Shown here: piece by piece, positions 16,631 to 25,756 of the stretch
Position numbering within the stretch: position 1 is the first letter of the stretch
Layout of the letters: each line of letters opens with the position of its first letter
Source of the DNA: an uncultured Clostridia bacterium
Lineage (GTDB): Bacteria; Bacillota; Clostridia; Oscillospirales; Oscillospiraceae
Assembly: GCA_947649615.1 (NCBI GenBank)
Contig: CANSSG010000001.1
Span: 180,296 to 244,295 of the forward strand
Reading direction: 5' to 3'
Length of the DNA: 64,000 nt
Notes under the pieces: model-generated
The model's database searches: none
What the model saw: the letters and a program-made list of their open reading frames with translations, nothing else
What the model was told of the DNA's origin: nothing
Program-made: the position numbers and the translations under genes

Positions 16631-17078
16631 CGTCCTGGGTATGATTGGCCTGGCCCTGCGGGCCGGTAAACTGGAAGCAGGCGAAGACCCCGCCGGCGAC
16701 GCCTGCTGGGATAAACGCTGCCGCCTGCTGCTCCTCGCCGCAGACGCCGCCGAAGGCTCCCAGCGGAAAGCAATGCACTTCGCGGAAGAGGGCCGCTGCA
16801 TCCTGTTGGAAACCCCTTACGCAAAAGCGGACTTGGGCGGCGCGCTGGGAAGAAGTTCCTGCGCTATGGCGGCGGTCACCGACCTGGGCCTGGCCAGGGC
16901 TATCGTGGAAAAGCTGGCCCTGCAGGCCCCGGAGAAATACGGGGAAATCGCGGAGCGCCTGCGCTTGAAGGCCCAGCGGGCCGCGCAGAGACGGGAGAAA
17001 ACCGCCTTGGAGCGCCGGCAGAACGGCGGGAAACGCCCATCCGCTTCACATAAAAAGAAGCCTTTTAGGAAGAAATAA
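16623..17078 (+). CDS. rplGA: L7Ae-family ribosomal protein (YlxQ)
   Basis: This is a small K-turn-binding protein related to L7Ae/L30e. The N-terminal 100 residues (LGMIGLALRAGKLEAGED) follow the family, and a C-terminal basic tail of about 45 residues, rich in Arg/Lys/Gln, extends beyond the usual length and probably adds RNA contacts. Start overlaps rnpM by 8 bases. Confidence 0.85.
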   Translation: MDNVLGMIGLALRAGKLEAGEDPAGDACWDKRCRLLLLAADAAEGSQRKAMHFAEEGRCILLETPYAKADLGGALGRSSCAMAAVTDLGLARAIVEKLALQAPEKYGEIAERLRLKAQRAAQRREKTALERRQNGGKRPSASHKKKPFRKK

Positions 17079-17086
17079 GCAATCCC

Positions 17087-17148
17087 ACCATAACGCACGT
17101 CTGGGGACTTCACGCCCCCGGCGCAGGTCCCCGGACGTGTGTTATGGT
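17087..17148 (+). ncRNA. Long intercistronic RNA hairpin between rplGA and infB
   Basis: CCATAACGCACGTC (17088-17101) pairs fully, with one G-U, with GACGTGTGTTATGG (17134-17147). An outer A-T pair and an inner GGGGAC/GTCCCC stem extend it. No T-run follows, so it is not a standard terminator. It lies 23 bases before the infB ribosome site. It could be an RNase site, a protein-binding leader or an uncharacterised regulatory RNA. Confidence 0.6.
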
Positions 17149-17183
17149 GTACAAACCGGAATCACACAGTGGAGGTGGCCTGA

Positions 17184-19592
17184 TTGGGTATTGTGAATAA
17201 GTATAAAGTGAACGATCTGGCAAAGGACTTCGGGATGCAGACAAAGCAGATCATTGAAATTCTGGCAAAGTTTTTCCCGACGCCAAAAAAGTCCGGCCAA
17301 AATTTGGAGGACGACGAGTTGAACATCGTGTTTGAATATCTCACCCAGAATAACCAGGTGAAGGATATTCAATCCATCTATGCCGACGCGGCGGCGGAAA
17401 AGCCCGCCCCCGGCAAGGACGCCCCGGCGCAGGCTCCCAAGCCTGCCGGGAAGCCCCAGCCCGCGCCCGCCAAAGGCGCGCAGCCCCGCCCCCAGCAGAA
17501 GCCCCCGCAGCAAAAGCCGCAGCAGGCCCCGCCTGCGCCCCAGCAGAAGCCTGCACAGCCCGCCGCCGAGTCCCAGCAGCCCGGCCGGATGCCCAAAACC
17601 AAGGTGGTGGATACCCGTAAGGCCACCAACGTGAACCTGGATAAATATGACGAGAAGCTACAGGATATGGCGGAGCGCAGCGACCGCTCCGGCAGCGGGC
17701 GCCGGGACCGGGATCAGGGCAGCAAGGAAAAATTCCGCAACGCCGGCGGCAAAAAGCGGGGCCAGCCTACCTTCTCCAACAAGCGGAAACAGGAGGAAGC
17801 GGAGAAAATGCGCCGTCTCCAGTTGGAGATTGCCAAAAAGACGCCGCTGACGGTGAAAATCCCCGACGAGATTTCTGTGGGCGAGTTGGCCAGCCGGATG
17901 AAGAAAACCGGCGCGGAAGTGGTCAAGAGCCTGATGAAAAACGGCGTGATGGCTTCCCTCAGCCAGATCATCGACTTCGACACCGCCGCCATTACCGCCG
18001 AGGAAATGGGCTGCCGGGTGGAAAAAGAAGTGGTGGTCACTATTGAGGAAAAACTCATTGACACCGCCGAGGACCGGCCTGAGGACCTGGCCCCCCGCGC
18101 GCCCGTGGTGGTGGTCATGGGCCACGTCGACCACGGCAAGACCTCCCTGCTGGACTATATCCGCTCCGCCAGCGTGGCGAAAGGCGAGGCCGGCGGCATT
18201 ACCCAGCACATCGGCGCCTATCAGACCCAGATCAACGGCAAGCCCATCACCTTCCTGGATACCCCCGGCCACGAGGCCTTTACCTCCATGCGCGCCCGGG
18301 GCGCCATGGTGACGGATATCGCCATCCTGGTGGTTGCCGCAGAGGACGGCATTATGCCCCAGACCGTGGAGTCCATCAACCACGCCAAGGCGGCGGATAT
18401 CCCCATTATCGTCGCCATCAATAAGATGGATAAGCCGGAAGCCAATCCCGAGCGCATCAAGCAGCAACTCACGGAATATGAACTGGTGGCCGAGGACTGG
18501 GGCGGCGAAACCATCATCTGCCCCATCTCCGCCAAAACCGGCATGGGCATTGACAACCTGCTGGAAATGGTGACCCTTACCGCCGAGGTGGCGGAGCTGA
18601 AGGCCAATCCCAACCGCGCCGCCCAGGGTACCGTGGTGGAAGCCCGGCTGGACAAGGGCCGCGGCCCTGTAGCGACCCTTCTGGTGCAGAACGGCACCCT
18701 GCGCTCCGGCGATATTATCATCGCCGGCACCGCCGTGGGCCGCGTCCGGGCCATGCTGGACGACAAGGGCAACCGGATCAATGAGGCAGGTCCCTCCGTG
18801 CCTGTGGAGATCACGGGCCTGGGCGAGGTTCCCGGCGCAGGCAGCCCCTTTAACGCCGTGGCTGACGAGCGCCTGGCCCGGGAACTGGTGGAACAGCGCA
18901 AGGCTGAGGAGCGGGCCAAAGCCGCCGCCCCGGTGCAGAAGGTCAGCCTGGAGGACCTGTTCAGCCAGATTCAGGCCGGTGAGGTCAAGGATTTGAACAT
19001 CATCGTCAAGGCCGACGTCCAAGGCTCCGCCGAGGCGGTGAAGGCCAGCCTGGAAAAGCTCTCCAACGAGGAGGTCCGGGTTCGGGTCATCCACTCCGGC
19101 GTGGGCGCCATCAGCGAAAGCGACGTTATGCTGGCCTCCACGTCCAAGGCCATTATCGTAGGCTTCAACGTCCGTCCCGACGCGTCCGCCCGAGACAACG
19201 CCGCCCGCAGCAACGTGGATATGCGGATGTACCGGGTGATTTACGACGCCATCAACGAGGTGGAAGCGGCTATGAAGGGAATGCTGGCCCCCAAGTTCCG
19301 GGAAGCCCTTATCGGCCACGCGGAAATCCGCCAGACCTACAAGGTGTCCGGTGTTGGCACCATCGCCGGCTGCTACGTCCAGGACGGCAAGATCCAGCGT
19401 TCCTGCCAGGTGCGCATCGTCCGGGACGGCATCGTAATCCACGAGGGCGTATTGGCGTCCTTGCAGCGGTTCAAGGACGCGGTGAAGGAAGTGGCGTCCG
19501 GCTACGAGTGCGGCATGTCCATCGAGAAGTTCAACGACATCAAGGAAGGCGACATCATCGAATGCTTTGTTATGGAGCAGGTCGAAGCCTGA
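17184..19592 (+). CDS. infB: Translation initiation factor IF-2
   Basis: The GTPase places fMet-tRNA on the 30S subunit. The 802 residues comprise an N-terminal IF2_N domain ([17 protein letters not shown]), a low-complexity Pro/Gln/Ala linker about 70-140, a second IF2_N around 220, the G domain near 313 ([24 protein letters not shown]) and C-terminal domains. The start is TTG at 17184 with GGAGGTGG 8 bases upstream. Last gene before a strong terminator; rbfA, often next, is absent here. Confidence 0.97.
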   Translation: MGIVNKYKVNDLAKDFGMQTKQIIEILAKFFPTPKKSGQNLEDDELNIVFEYLTQNNQVKDIQSIYADAAAEKPAPGKDAPAQAPKPAGKPQPAPAKGAQPRPQQKPPQQKPQQAPPAPQQKPAQPAAESQQPGRMPKTKVVDTRKATNVNLDKYDEKLQDMAERSDRSGSGRRDRDQGSKEKFRNAGGKKRGQPTFSNKRKQEEAEKMRRLQLEIAKKTPLTVKIPDEISVGELASRMKKTGAEVVKSLMKNGVMASLSQIIDFDTAAITAEEMGCRVEKEVVVTIEEKLIDTAEDRPEDLAPRAPVVVVMGHVDHGKTSLLDYIRSASVAKGEAGGITQHIGAYQTQINGKPITFLDTPGHEAFTSMRARGAMVTDIAILVVAAEDGIMPQTVESINHAKAADIPIIVAINKMDKPEANPERIKQQLTEYELVAEDWGGETIICPISAKTGMGIDNLLEMVTLTAEVAELKANPNRAAQGTVVEARLDKGRGPVATLLVQNGTLRSGDIIIAGTAVGRVRAMLDDKGNRINEAGPSVPVEITGLGEVPGAGSPFNAVADERLARELVEQRKAEERAKAAAPVQKVSLEDLFSQIQAGEVKDLNIIVKADVQGSAEAVKASLEKLSNEEVRVRVIHSGVGAISESDVMLASTSKAIIVGFNVRPDASARDNAARSNVDMRMYRVIYDAINEVEAAMKGMLAPKFREALIGHAEIRQTYKVSGVGTIAGCYVQDGKIQRSCQVRIVRDGIVIHEGVLASLQRFKDAVKEVASGYECGMSIEKFNDIKEGDIIECFVMEQVEA

Positions 19593-19610
19593 TAGAACAC
19601 TACCCTGCGT

Positions 19611-19648
19611 ATTGCGGGCCTGACCGGCGGTCGGGTCCGCAATTTTTT
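19611..19648 (+). terminator. Strong intrinsic terminator after infB
   Basis: About 15 base pairs, starting ATTGCGG and ending CCGCAAT, are followed by a T7 run, 19 bases after the infB stop. Confidence 0.92.
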
Positions 19649-19660
19649 TGTCAAAAGGTC

Positions 19661-19689
19661 TTGACAAATACCCCATAGGGGTATATAGT
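19661..19689 (+). promoter_or_regulatory. Promoter of the copper operon, spacer filled by a CsoR-type operator
   Basis: TTGACA (19661-19666), 17 bases, TATAGT (19684-19689). The spacer is occupied by the inverted repeat ATACCCC-ATA-GGGGTAT (19668-19684), which resembles CsoR operators. Apo-CsoR binding here would block RNA polymerase; Cu(I) would relieve it. Confidence 0.85.
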
Positions 19690-19692
19690 AAA

Positions 19693-19715
19693 CCTATGGG
19701 TAAAATACCCATAGG
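19693..19715 (+). promoter_or_regulatory. Second operator-like inverted repeat overlapping the csoR ribosome site
   Basis: CCTATGGGTA-AAA-TACCCATAGG is a perfect 10-bp inverted repeat, related in sequence (TACCC/GGGTA) to the operator in the promoter spacer. It covers the transcription start region and the first bases of the AGGAGG site, so it could act at DNA level as a second CsoR site or as an RNA hairpin. Confidence 0.7.
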
Positions 19716-19725
19716 AGGTATCTGT

Positions 19726-20025
19726 ATGGACAACTGCTGTCATTGCCAGAAGAAGCGGGAGCGGAGCGAGGAGGAAATGAAGAAGCTCTGCAACCGCCTG
19801 TGCCGCATTGAGGGGCAAGTGCGCGGCTTGCGGGAGATGCTGCAAAGGGATGTATACTGCACGGATATATTGATTCAGGTGTCGGCGGTAAACGCGGCCC
19901 TGAACAGCTTCAGCAAGGAGCTGCTCAGCGAGCATTTGCGAACCTGCGTAGCGGACGGCATCCGGCAGGGGGACGACGGGGTAATCGAGGAGTTGGTCGG
20001 CGTCCTGCAAAAGCTGATGAAATAG
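19726..20025 (+). CDS. csoR: CsoR-family copper-sensing repressor
   Basis: The 99-residue all-helical repressor has the Cu(I) ligand set C45, H70 and C74 (YCTDILIQVSAVNAAL, then EHLRTC) after the DNA-contact helix RIEGQVRGL. A Cys/His-rich N-terminal tail (CCHC at residues 4-7) is an extra that may add metal binding. The ATG 19726 follows AGGAGG. Two inverted repeats upstream are probable autoregulatory operators. It leads an operon with copA. Confidence 0.92.
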   Translation: MDNCCHCQKKRERSEEEMKKLCNRLCRIEGQVRGLREMLQRDVYCTDILIQVSAVNAALNSFSKELLSEHLRTCVADGIRQGDDGVIEELVGVLQKLMK

Positions 20026-20035
20026 GAGGGGCGAT

Positions 20036-20479
20036 ATGGTAATTGCAATCTTTGGAGAGAGCTGTACCGGAAAAAGCACCTTGGCGGCCCTGCTCAAAGA
20101 GCGCCTGGGGGCGGAGGTCTTTACCGGCAAGGATTATCTGCGGCTGGCAAAGGATGAGCCGTCGGCAAAAAAACTTTTCCAGGCAAAGCTTGCCGCGGCT
20201 ATGGCGGACGGCAATATTGTTTACGTCATCTCGGAGCGGGAACACCTGGCCCTTGTCCCGGAGGGGGCGGTGCGAATCCTGATGACGGCGGAACTGCCAG
20301 CCATCAAGGAACGCTTCGCGGCGCGGATGCATGGCAGCCTCCCGGCCCCGGTGGCGGCAATGCTGGAACGAAAGCACGGGTGCTTCGATACAGAACGCTG
20401 TGACCTGCGGGTGTGCTCCGGAGCGGCCGCACCGGAAGAAGTATGCGGGCAAATCCTGCATATACTGCAATCATGTTGA
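20036..20479 (+). CDS. Small P-loop NTPase/kinase-like protein in the copper operon
   Basis: The 147-residue protein has a Walker A motif GESCTGKST (residues 7-15) at the very N-terminus and then [10 protein letters not shown] and an NIVYVISE segment, resembling small nucleotide or shikimate-kinase-type P-loop folds. It lies 10 bases after csoR and 17 before copA, so it should be copper-induced with them. Several Cys residues occur near the C-terminus ([12 protein letters not shown]). I do not recognise a precise family; kinase activity is inferred only from the fold. Confidence 0.65.
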   Translation: MVIAIFGESCTGKSTLAALLKERLGAEVFTGKDYLRLAKDEPSAKKLFQAKLAAAMADGNIVYVISEREHLALVPEGAVRILMTAELPAIKERFAARMHGSLPAPVAAMLERKHGCFDTERCDLRVCSGAAAPEEVCGQILHILQSC

Positions 20480-20496
20480 ACAATCAGGAGGTTCCT

Positions 20497-23073
20497 ATGA
20501 AGCAATCCTTCAACGTCACAGGCATGACCTGCTCCGCCTGCTCTTCCCATGTGGAAAAAGCGGTAAAAAAATTAGAGGGTGTGAACGAGGTTACGGTCAG
20601 CCTGCTGACCAACTCCATGCAGGTGACTTATGACGAGGCTTCCCTCACGGCGGAGAAGATTATAGAAACGGTCAGGGCGTCTGGCTATGGGGCATCCCTG
20701 CCGTCAAAAGCCGGCGGAAAACGGGTGGCCCCGCCTAAGGAGAACCTGATGGCGGAGGAAGCCCAGGGGATGAAGCACCGTATGATCTGGTCCTTCGTTT
20801 TCCTGATTCCGCTGTTCTATATCTCTATGGGCCATATGATGGGCGCCCCCCTGCCGGGGTTCCTGGTGGGGATGGAAAATGCCCTGGCCTTTGCGTTTAC
20901 GCAGTTTTTGCTGACGCTGCCGATTATGTATCTGAACGACAAATACTACAAGGTGGGCTTCAAAACCCTGCTCCACGGCGCGCCGAATATGGACTCCCTC
21001 ATTGCCGTCGGCTCTATCGCCGCCGTGATTTACGGCGTGTTCGCGATCTATCAAATTGGCTGGGGTTTGGGCCATGGGGACATGGCGCTGGTAGCAAAGT
21101 ACCATATGGATTTGTACTTTGAGTCTGCGGGGATGATTCTTACCCTCATCACCTTGGGCAAGTTCCTGGAAACCCGCTCCAAAGGCAAAACCAGCGAAGC
21201 CATTACCCGCCTGATGGACCTGGCCCCTAAGACCGCCAGCGTCCTCCGGGACGGCGTGGAAGTGGAAATCCCTGTGGAGGAGGTTCGGGCGGGGGACCGC
21301 ATTGTCGTCCGTCCCGGACAGTCTATCCCTGTGGACGGCGTAATCGTGGAGGGCGCGTCCGCTGTGGACGAGAGCGCACTGACCGGCGAGAGCCTGCCTG
21401 TGGACAAGGGGGTGGGGGACAAAGTCGCCGCCGCGTCCATCAACCGCTCCGGCTCCTTCACATTCGAAGCCCTGCGGGTGGGCGAGGACACCACCCTGGC
21501 CCAGATGATCCGCCTGGTGGAGGAGGCGGCGTCCTCCAAGGCCCCTATCGCCAAGCTGGCGGATAAGGTCTCCGGCGTATTTGTGCCGGTGGTAATGGCA
21601 ATTGCGCTGGTGACGGCGGTAGTTTGGCTGATTGCCACGGGAAACGTTACCCAGGCGTTGACCGCCGGGGTGGCGGTGCTGGTAATTTCCTGCCCCTGCG
21701 CCCTGGGGCTTGCCACGCCGGTGGCTATCATGGTAGGCACCGGGAAGGGCGCGGAAAACGGGATTCTGGTCAAATCCGCCGAAGCCCTGGAAACCCTCCA
21801 CACCATCGACACTATCGTCCTGGACAAAACCGGCACCCTAACCCAGGGCAAGCCCCAGGTGACGGACATCCTGCCCGCCGAAGGCTTGACGGAAAACGCG
21901 CTGTTAGGCATCGCCGCCTGCCTGGAAGCCCCCTCGGAACACCCGCTGGGCGCAGCCATCGTGGAGGAAGCCGCCGCGCGGCAGCTTCCCAAGCAGCCGG
22001 TGGAGGGCTTTGAGGCCGTCCATGGCCGGGGCGTAAGGGCGGAATTGGCCGGCCGCGCCTGCCTTGCAGGCAACCGGGCTATGATGGAGGAAGCGGGGGT
22101 CGGCCTGGACGCCTGGCTTCCCCAGGCGGAAGCCCTGGCTAACCAAGGCAAAACGCCCCTTTACTTCGCCCGGGGCGAGACCCTGCTGGGGGTTATTGCC
22201 GTGGCGGATACGCCTAAGGCTACCAGCAAGGAGGCCGTTGCGGCCTTCCGGGGCCTGGGCATCGACGTTATCATGCTCACCGGCGACAACCGCCGCACGG
22301 CGGACGCCATCGGACAGGAGCTGGGCGTCAGCGAGGTTATGGCGGAGGTCCTGCCCCAGGATAAAGAGCGGAAAATAGCCGAACTCCAAGGCCAGGGCAA
22401 AAAGGTGGCTATGGCGGGCGACGGCGTCAACGACGCACCCGCCTTGGCACGGGCGGACGTAGGCCTTGCCATCGGCGCGGGGACGGACGTGGCCATCGAA
22501 AGCGCGGATATCGTGCTGATGAAGAGCGATTTGATGGATGCGGCGGCGGCGGTGGAACTGAGCCGCGCTACCATCCGGAACATCAAGCAAAACCTGTTCT
22601 GGGCGTTTTTCTACAACACATTAGGGATTCCCCTGGCGGCCGGCGTGTTCTTCCCACTGCTGCAATGGCAGCTTAATCCCATGTTTGCCGCCGCCGCTAT
22701 GAGCCTGAGCAGCGTCACGGTCGTCAGCAACGCCCTGCGGCTGCGGCTGTTCAAGAGCAAGTTCACATCCCAGGCCCCCAGCGGGACCGGGTCCGCCTGC
22801 CCGTCAGGCTGTCCCGTTACGCTTCCAGAATATGAGGAAACGGTTGAAAATGAACAAGGAGGAAATGTGATTATGGCAAAGACAATGAAGATTGAGGGCA
22901 TGATGTGCGCCCACTGCTCCGGCCGGGTGGAAAAGGCGCTGAACGATCTCCCCGGCGTCACCGCTACAGTGGATTTGGAGACCGGGACAGCCGCCGTCCA
23001 GGGCGACGCCGCTGACGAGGTGCTTGTCAAGGCGGTCACGGACGCGGGGTATCAGGTCACTGGAATCGAGTAA
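20497..23073 (+). CDS. copA: Cu(I)-exporting P1B-type ATPase with N- and C-terminal heavy-metal domains
   Basis: The 858-residue copper pump of the cytoplasmic membrane has an N-terminal HMA domain with GMTCSAC (C12, C15), eight expected membrane helices, the actuator TGES, the transport motif CPC (C399, C401), phosphorylation site DKTGT (D443), SEHPLG and [17 protein letters not shown] and [12 protein letters not shown] match Cu(I)-pump signatures. Residues 793-858 are a second HMA domain (MMCAHC) attached through a Cys/Gly/Glu-rich linker. Start at ATG 20497 with AGGAGG; an in-frame upstream extension is not conserved-looking. Third gene under CsoR control. Confidence 0.95.
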   Translation: MKQSFNVTGMTCSACSSHVEKAVKKLEGVNEVTVSLLTNSMQVTYDEASLTAEKIIETVRASGYGASLPSKAGGKRVAPPKENLMAEEAQGMKHRMIWSFVFLIPLFYISMGHMMGAPLPGFLVGMENALAFAFTQFLLTLPIMYLNDKYYKVGFKTLLHGAPNMDSLIAVGSIAAVIYGVFAIYQIGWGLGHGDMALVAKYHMDLYFESAGMILTLITLGKFLETRSKGKTSEAITRLMDLAPKTASVLRDGVEVEIPVEEVRAGDRIVVRPGQSIPVDGVIVEGASAVDESALTGESLPVDKGVGDKVAAASINRSGSFTFEALRVGEDTTLAQMIRLVEEAASSKAPIAKLADKVSGVFVPVVMAIALVTAVVWLIATGNVTQALTAGVAVLVISCPCALGLATPVAIMVGTGKGAENGILVKSAEALETLHTIDTIVLDKTGTLTQGKPQVTDILPAEGLTENALLGIAACLEAPSEHPLGAAIVEEAAARQLPKQPVEGFEAVHGRGVRAELAGRACLAGNRAMMEEAGVGLDAWLPQAEALANQGKTPLYFARGETLLGVIAVADTPKATSKEAVAAFRGLGIDVIMLTGDNRRTADAIGQELGVSEVMAEVLPQDKERKIAELQGQGKKVAMAGDGVNDAPALARADVGLAIGAGTDVAIESADIVLMKSDLMDAAAAVELSRATIRNIKQNLFWAFFYNTLGIPLAAGVFFPLLQWQLNPMFAAAAMSLSSVTVVSNALRLRLFKSKFTSQAPSGTGSACPSGCPVTLPEYEETVENEQGGNVIMAKTMKIEGMMCAHCSGRVEKALNDLPGVTATVDLETGTAAVQGDAADEVLVKAVTDAGYQVTGIE
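22873..23073 (+). CDS. Possible internally initiated CopZ-like copper chaperone within copA
   Basis: The last 66 codons of copA form a free-standing HMA domain beginning [17 protein letters not shown]. An AAGGAGG lies at 22856-22862, 10 bases before this in-frame ATG, exactly as expected for a separate gene. So the same frame may yield both the fused C-terminal domain and a soluble CopZ. Alternatively it is a former copZ gene that lost the copA stop codon. Independent translation is inferred. Confidence 0.5.
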   Translation: MAKTMKIEGMMCAHCSGRVEKALNDLPGVTATVDLETGTAAVQGDAADEVLVKAVTDAGYQVTGIE

Positions 23074-23079
23074 TACTTT

Positions 23080-23168
23080 TTCTTGAAAGAAAAAGTATCA
23101 AAAAGAACTTTTGTCTCGAGACTTGAGCCTGTGCTATTCCGGGATTTCTGCCCGGTGACGGTACTGCT
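23080..23168. repeat. 89-bp repeat, copy 1
   Basis: This copy matches 23194-23282 with 3 differences. It begins with one arm of an 11-bp inverted repeat, TACTTTTTCTT-GA-AAGAAAAAGTA (23075-23098), and contains CCGGG...CCCGG. No protein is convincing here. It looks like a dispersed intergenic element; the T-rich inverted repeat may also terminate copA. Confidence 0.75.
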
Positions 23169-23193
23169 CTTCTGATTGGAGAAGGGTACCGAA

Positions 23194-23282
23194 TTCTTGA
23201 AAGAAAAAGTACCAAAAAGAACTTTTGCCTCGAAACTTGAGCCTGTGCTATTCCGGGATTTCTGCCCGGTGACGGTACTGCT
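23194..23282. repeat. 89-bp repeat, copy 2
   Basis: Second copy, 25 bases after the first, ending GTACTGCT as copy 1 does. The pair is followed by the shared copA/glycosidase terminator. Confidence 0.75.
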
Positions 23283-23293
23283 ACTTTAAGAAG

Positions 23294-23336
23294 CAAAGCG
23301 AGCGGCGGGACGTTTGTTCCGCCGCTCGCTTTGTTT
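23294..23336 (-). terminator. Bidirectional terminator between copA and the GH13 gene
   Basis: CAAAGCGAGCGGCGG pairs over 15 bases with its exact complement around a 10-base loop. TTGTTT follows on the plus strand and TTCTT on the minus strand, directly past the GH13 stop codon. Confidence 0.8.
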
Positions 23337-24645
23337 AACGCTCCATTTTCCAGAACTGGGCGCTGTAGGGCGGCAGTTCGCTGCCCCCGCCGAAGTCGTG
23401 GTTTTTTCCGGTGATTAAATCCACCGCCATGCCGCATCCGGCGTCAAAATGGGCGGTGAAGGGCGAACCGTCGGCGTTCACCGCCACAAGCACCCGCTCC
23501 TCCTCGCATTTTCTCTCGAATATGATCTGCTTGTTCGTCAGCACTACGTTGCGGTAGGTGCCGTAGCAGAGGGCGCGGCTCCCTTTGTGGGCGACGGCCA
23601 GCTTGGCAATCCATTCCGTCAGTTCGTTGGACACGGGCTTCTCCAGGGCGGGGCGCAGGGCGGCGTCACCCTGGGACTTTTTGCCCTCCATGCCCCATTC
23701 GCTGCCGTAGTACACGGCGGGGACGCCCGGCATGCCGAACAAAATGCCGTAGGCGGGGCGCAGGTGGTCCTTGCAGGCAAGCATGCTGGCAATGCGCTCT
23801 ACATCGTGGTTGTCCAGGAAGCTGAGCAAATGCTTCCCCTTGTAAAGGGTCCAGTTTTCCGGCCCAAACTGGCGGGCGAGACTGTGGCCGATCTCAAACA
23901 GGTTCATGGAGTTGAAACTGGACCACAGGCCCTTATAGCACTCGTAGTTGGTGACGGAGTGGCAGGCATTGTCGTTCATCCAGCGGTTGTAGTCCCCGTG
24001 CAGGGTCTCGCCCATGAGGACGAAGTCCGGCTTGAGCTGGTTGGCAAATTCCCGCAGCTGCCGCAGGTAGTCCGGGCTGAGACAGTAGGCCACGTCCAGC
24101 CGCAGGCCGTCAATGCCGAACTCCTCCACCCAGGAGCGGATGGCGTCAAACTGGTGGCGCACCACGTCCGGGTGGGCCAGGTTCAGCTTCACCAGCTCAT
24201 AATGCCCTTCCCAGGCCTCGTACCAGAAGCCGTCGTTGTAGCCGGTATTGCCGCCGAAGTCGATGCGGAACCAGTCCTTGTAGGGGCTGTCCCACTTCTT
24301 CTCCTGCACGTCCCGGAAGGCCCAGAACCCCCGGCCCACATGGTTAAACACGCCGTCCAGCATTACCCGCAGGCCGGCCTCATGGAGCGCATCGCAGACC
24401 TGCTTGAAATCCTCGTTGGTTCCCAGGCGGCAATCCAGCCGGCGGTAATCCCGGGTGTCGTAGCCATGCTTGTCGCTGTCAAAGACGGGGTTGAACAGCA
24501 CCGTGTCCGCCCCGGCCTCCTTGATATGCTCCACCCAGTCCAGGACCCGCAGAATGCGGTGCTCCTGGACGCCGTCGTTGTACTCCGGCGCGCCGCACAG
24601 GCCCAGGGGGTAAATTTGATAGATAACCGATTCGTCAAACCACAT
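23335..24645 (-). CDS. GH13 alpha-amylase-family glycosidase
   Basis: The 436-residue intracellular enzyme (no signal peptide) has all four GH13 regions: DGVFNHVG, the nucleophile in GIDGLRLDVAY (D184), acid/base in LMGETLHG (E213) and FLDNHD (H280, D281). A short C-terminal beta domain follows. It probably acts on alpha-1,4 or alpha-1,6 oligosaccharides; the exact specificity (cyclomaltodextrinase, amylase or debranching type) is not clear. The N-terminus MWFDESVIYQIYPLG is typical of short intracellular members. Confidence 0.9.
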   Translation of the reverse strand: MWFDESVIYQIYPLGLCGAPEYNDGVQEHRILRVLDWVEHIKEAGADTVLFNPVFDSDKHGYDTRDYRRLDCRLGTNEDFKQVCDALHEAGLRVMLDGVFNHVGRGFWAFRDVQEKKWDSPYKDWFRIDFGGNTGYNDGFWYEAWEGHYELVKLNLAHPDVVRHQFDAIRSWVEEFGIDGLRLDVAYCLSPDYLRQLREFANQLKPDFVLMGETLHGDYNRWMNDNACHSVTNYECYKGLWSSFNSMNLFEIGHSLARQFGPENWTLYKGKHLLSFLDNHDVERIASMLACKDHLRPAYGILFGMPGVPAVYYGSEWGMEGKKSQGDAALRPALEKPVSNELTEWIAKLAVAHKGSRALCYGTYRNVVLTNKQIIFERKCEEERVLVAVNADGSPFTAHFDAGCGMAVDLITGKNHDFGGGSELPPYSAQFWKMER

Positions 24646-24670
24646 AGTATTTTTTCCTTTCTGTTGTCCG

Positions 24671-25348
24671 CTAATAAAGCCAAATATAGGCGTGGTGGGT
24701 CACCTTTCCGCCGCTTTCGCTCTGGATTTCCACCTGATGCTTCCCCTCCGCCGTCCGGGCGTAGAAGCACCGTATGGGGGTCCCCAGCAAAATCTGCCGC
24801 CGGAAAGCGATTTCTACCGTGCTGGGCAGATTCCGGTAGACTTCCTCCGGCAGGGCTTCCACGGCATAGTCCAGATAGTGCAGGTTGTTTACGTGGAAGT
24901 TGGTGTCAATATCCCGCCGTCCCACCACCGTTTCAAAAGCGGCGGGCGTATCCGGCGGTGTCTTGCCGCTGCTGGGTATAGGCCGGCTGCCAAATAGATC
25001 CAGTGTGTCCATCTGTTCCTGGTAGGCCGTGCGTATCTCCTCGTTCACCCGAGCCAGCCGTCCGGTATGAATGTCCATCGGCACCCACCGGCTGGTTCCC
25101 CGGGCAATCTCTTCATCTCCGCACCAGACCAAAAAGTCCCGGTCTGACAAAAACCCGTCCATGGTTCTGGGCCAGGTCTCCACCCGCAGCGCCGTCCGCC
25201 AGCATGGGCGGCTTTTCAGCTCCACCCGCCAGCCGGTGAGAATCCAATGGACCCCGGTGGCGGGGATGTCCTTCAGGCCATAGCCTACCTCGTCGGAAGC
25301 CACGGACGCGGCTTCCTGCAGGATGCGCAGAAGGCCCTGGTGGCTCAT
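24671..25348 (-). CDS. Acyl-ACP thioesterase (FatA/FatB-like), start uncertain
   Basis: The double-hotdog thioesterase releases fatty acids from acyl carrier protein. The second hotdog domain shows the active-site region RRDIDTNFHVNNLHYLDY (Asn/His). From ATG 25348 it has 225 residues, but coding similarity clearly continues upstream in frame (HYFYETAVAYSDVGPDQR, aligned with the first family strand) to a TGA at about 25415-25417, with no ATG, GTG or TTG in between. A good AGGAGG lies still further up (25436-25441), spaced for a CTG at 25424-25426 three codons before that TGA. So the true N-terminus is either disrupted or unusual. Confidence 0.8.
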   Translation of the reverse strand: MSHQGLLRILQEAASVASDEVGYGLKDIPATGVHWILTGWRVELKSRPCWRTALRVETWPRTMDGFLSDRDFLVWCGDEEIARGTSRWVPMDIHTGRLARVNEEIRTAYQEQMDTLDLFGSRPIPSSGKTPPDTPAAFETVVGRRDIDTNFHVNNLHYLDYAVEALPEEVYRNLPSTVEIAFRRQILLGTPIRCFYARTAEGKHQVEIQSESGGKVTHHAYIWLY

Positions 25349-25564
25349 CCGCTGGTCCGGCCCTACGTCGGAATAGGCTACGGCGGTTTCATAAAAATAG
25401 TGTGGCGTATCGTATCACTCCCGCAGTTGAAAGTCCCTCCTATTGTACTCTTTATCGGCGGCATTGTCAAAGACAAGTTTGCCCCGGAGGACGGCGGCAA
25501 AATAGCGCATCTACATATATATTCGTCTCTCCGGAGAGATAAACCGCAAATTTTCGAAAATTTT

Positions 25565-25580
25565 CTGCAAACGTGTGCAG
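25565..25580. promoter_or_regulatory. Candidate CRE or LacI-family operator
   Basis: CTGCAAACGTGTGCAG is a 12-of-16 palindrome that partly matches the catabolite-responsive-element pattern (TG, AACG, CA). It lies about 240 bases before the sugar ABC-transporter operon. The 25440-25823 interval is otherwise AT-rich and without a gene. Confidence 0.35.
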
Positions 25581-25727
25581 TTCTGAATTTCTGCATTTTA
25601 TACAAAAAGCACCCGTTTCCTTCTGTTAAAAGTAACAATTTTTCAAAAAATATATAAAAATGTCACCCGACCTTACCAAAAACGCGCAATTTACAAAATC
25701 ATCAAATATTTTGCACACAACATGGCA

Positions 25728-25756
25728 TTTACAGATATATTTATTTCATATTATAG
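25728..25756 (+). promoter_or_regulatory. Possible promoter of the sugar ABC-transporter operon
   Basis: TTTACA (25728-25733), 17 bases, TTATAG (25751-25756). An alternative pair is TTGCAC (25711) with GATATA (25734). The surroundings are very AT-rich, so the exact choice is uncertain. Confidence 0.4.

Noticed and set aside
17658..19733. 691-codon open frame opposite infB
   Set aside because: Shadow of IF-2; composition is typical antisense (Gly/His/Asp/Leu-rich).
23080..23282. Possible CRISPR array
   Set aside because: Only two long repeats of 89 bp with a 25-bp gap, no spacer series and no cas genes.
23057..23437. 126-codon minus frame with an internal peptide repeat
   Set aside because: The repeat only reflects the duplicated 89-bp intergenic DNA; it also overlaps the GH13 3' end.
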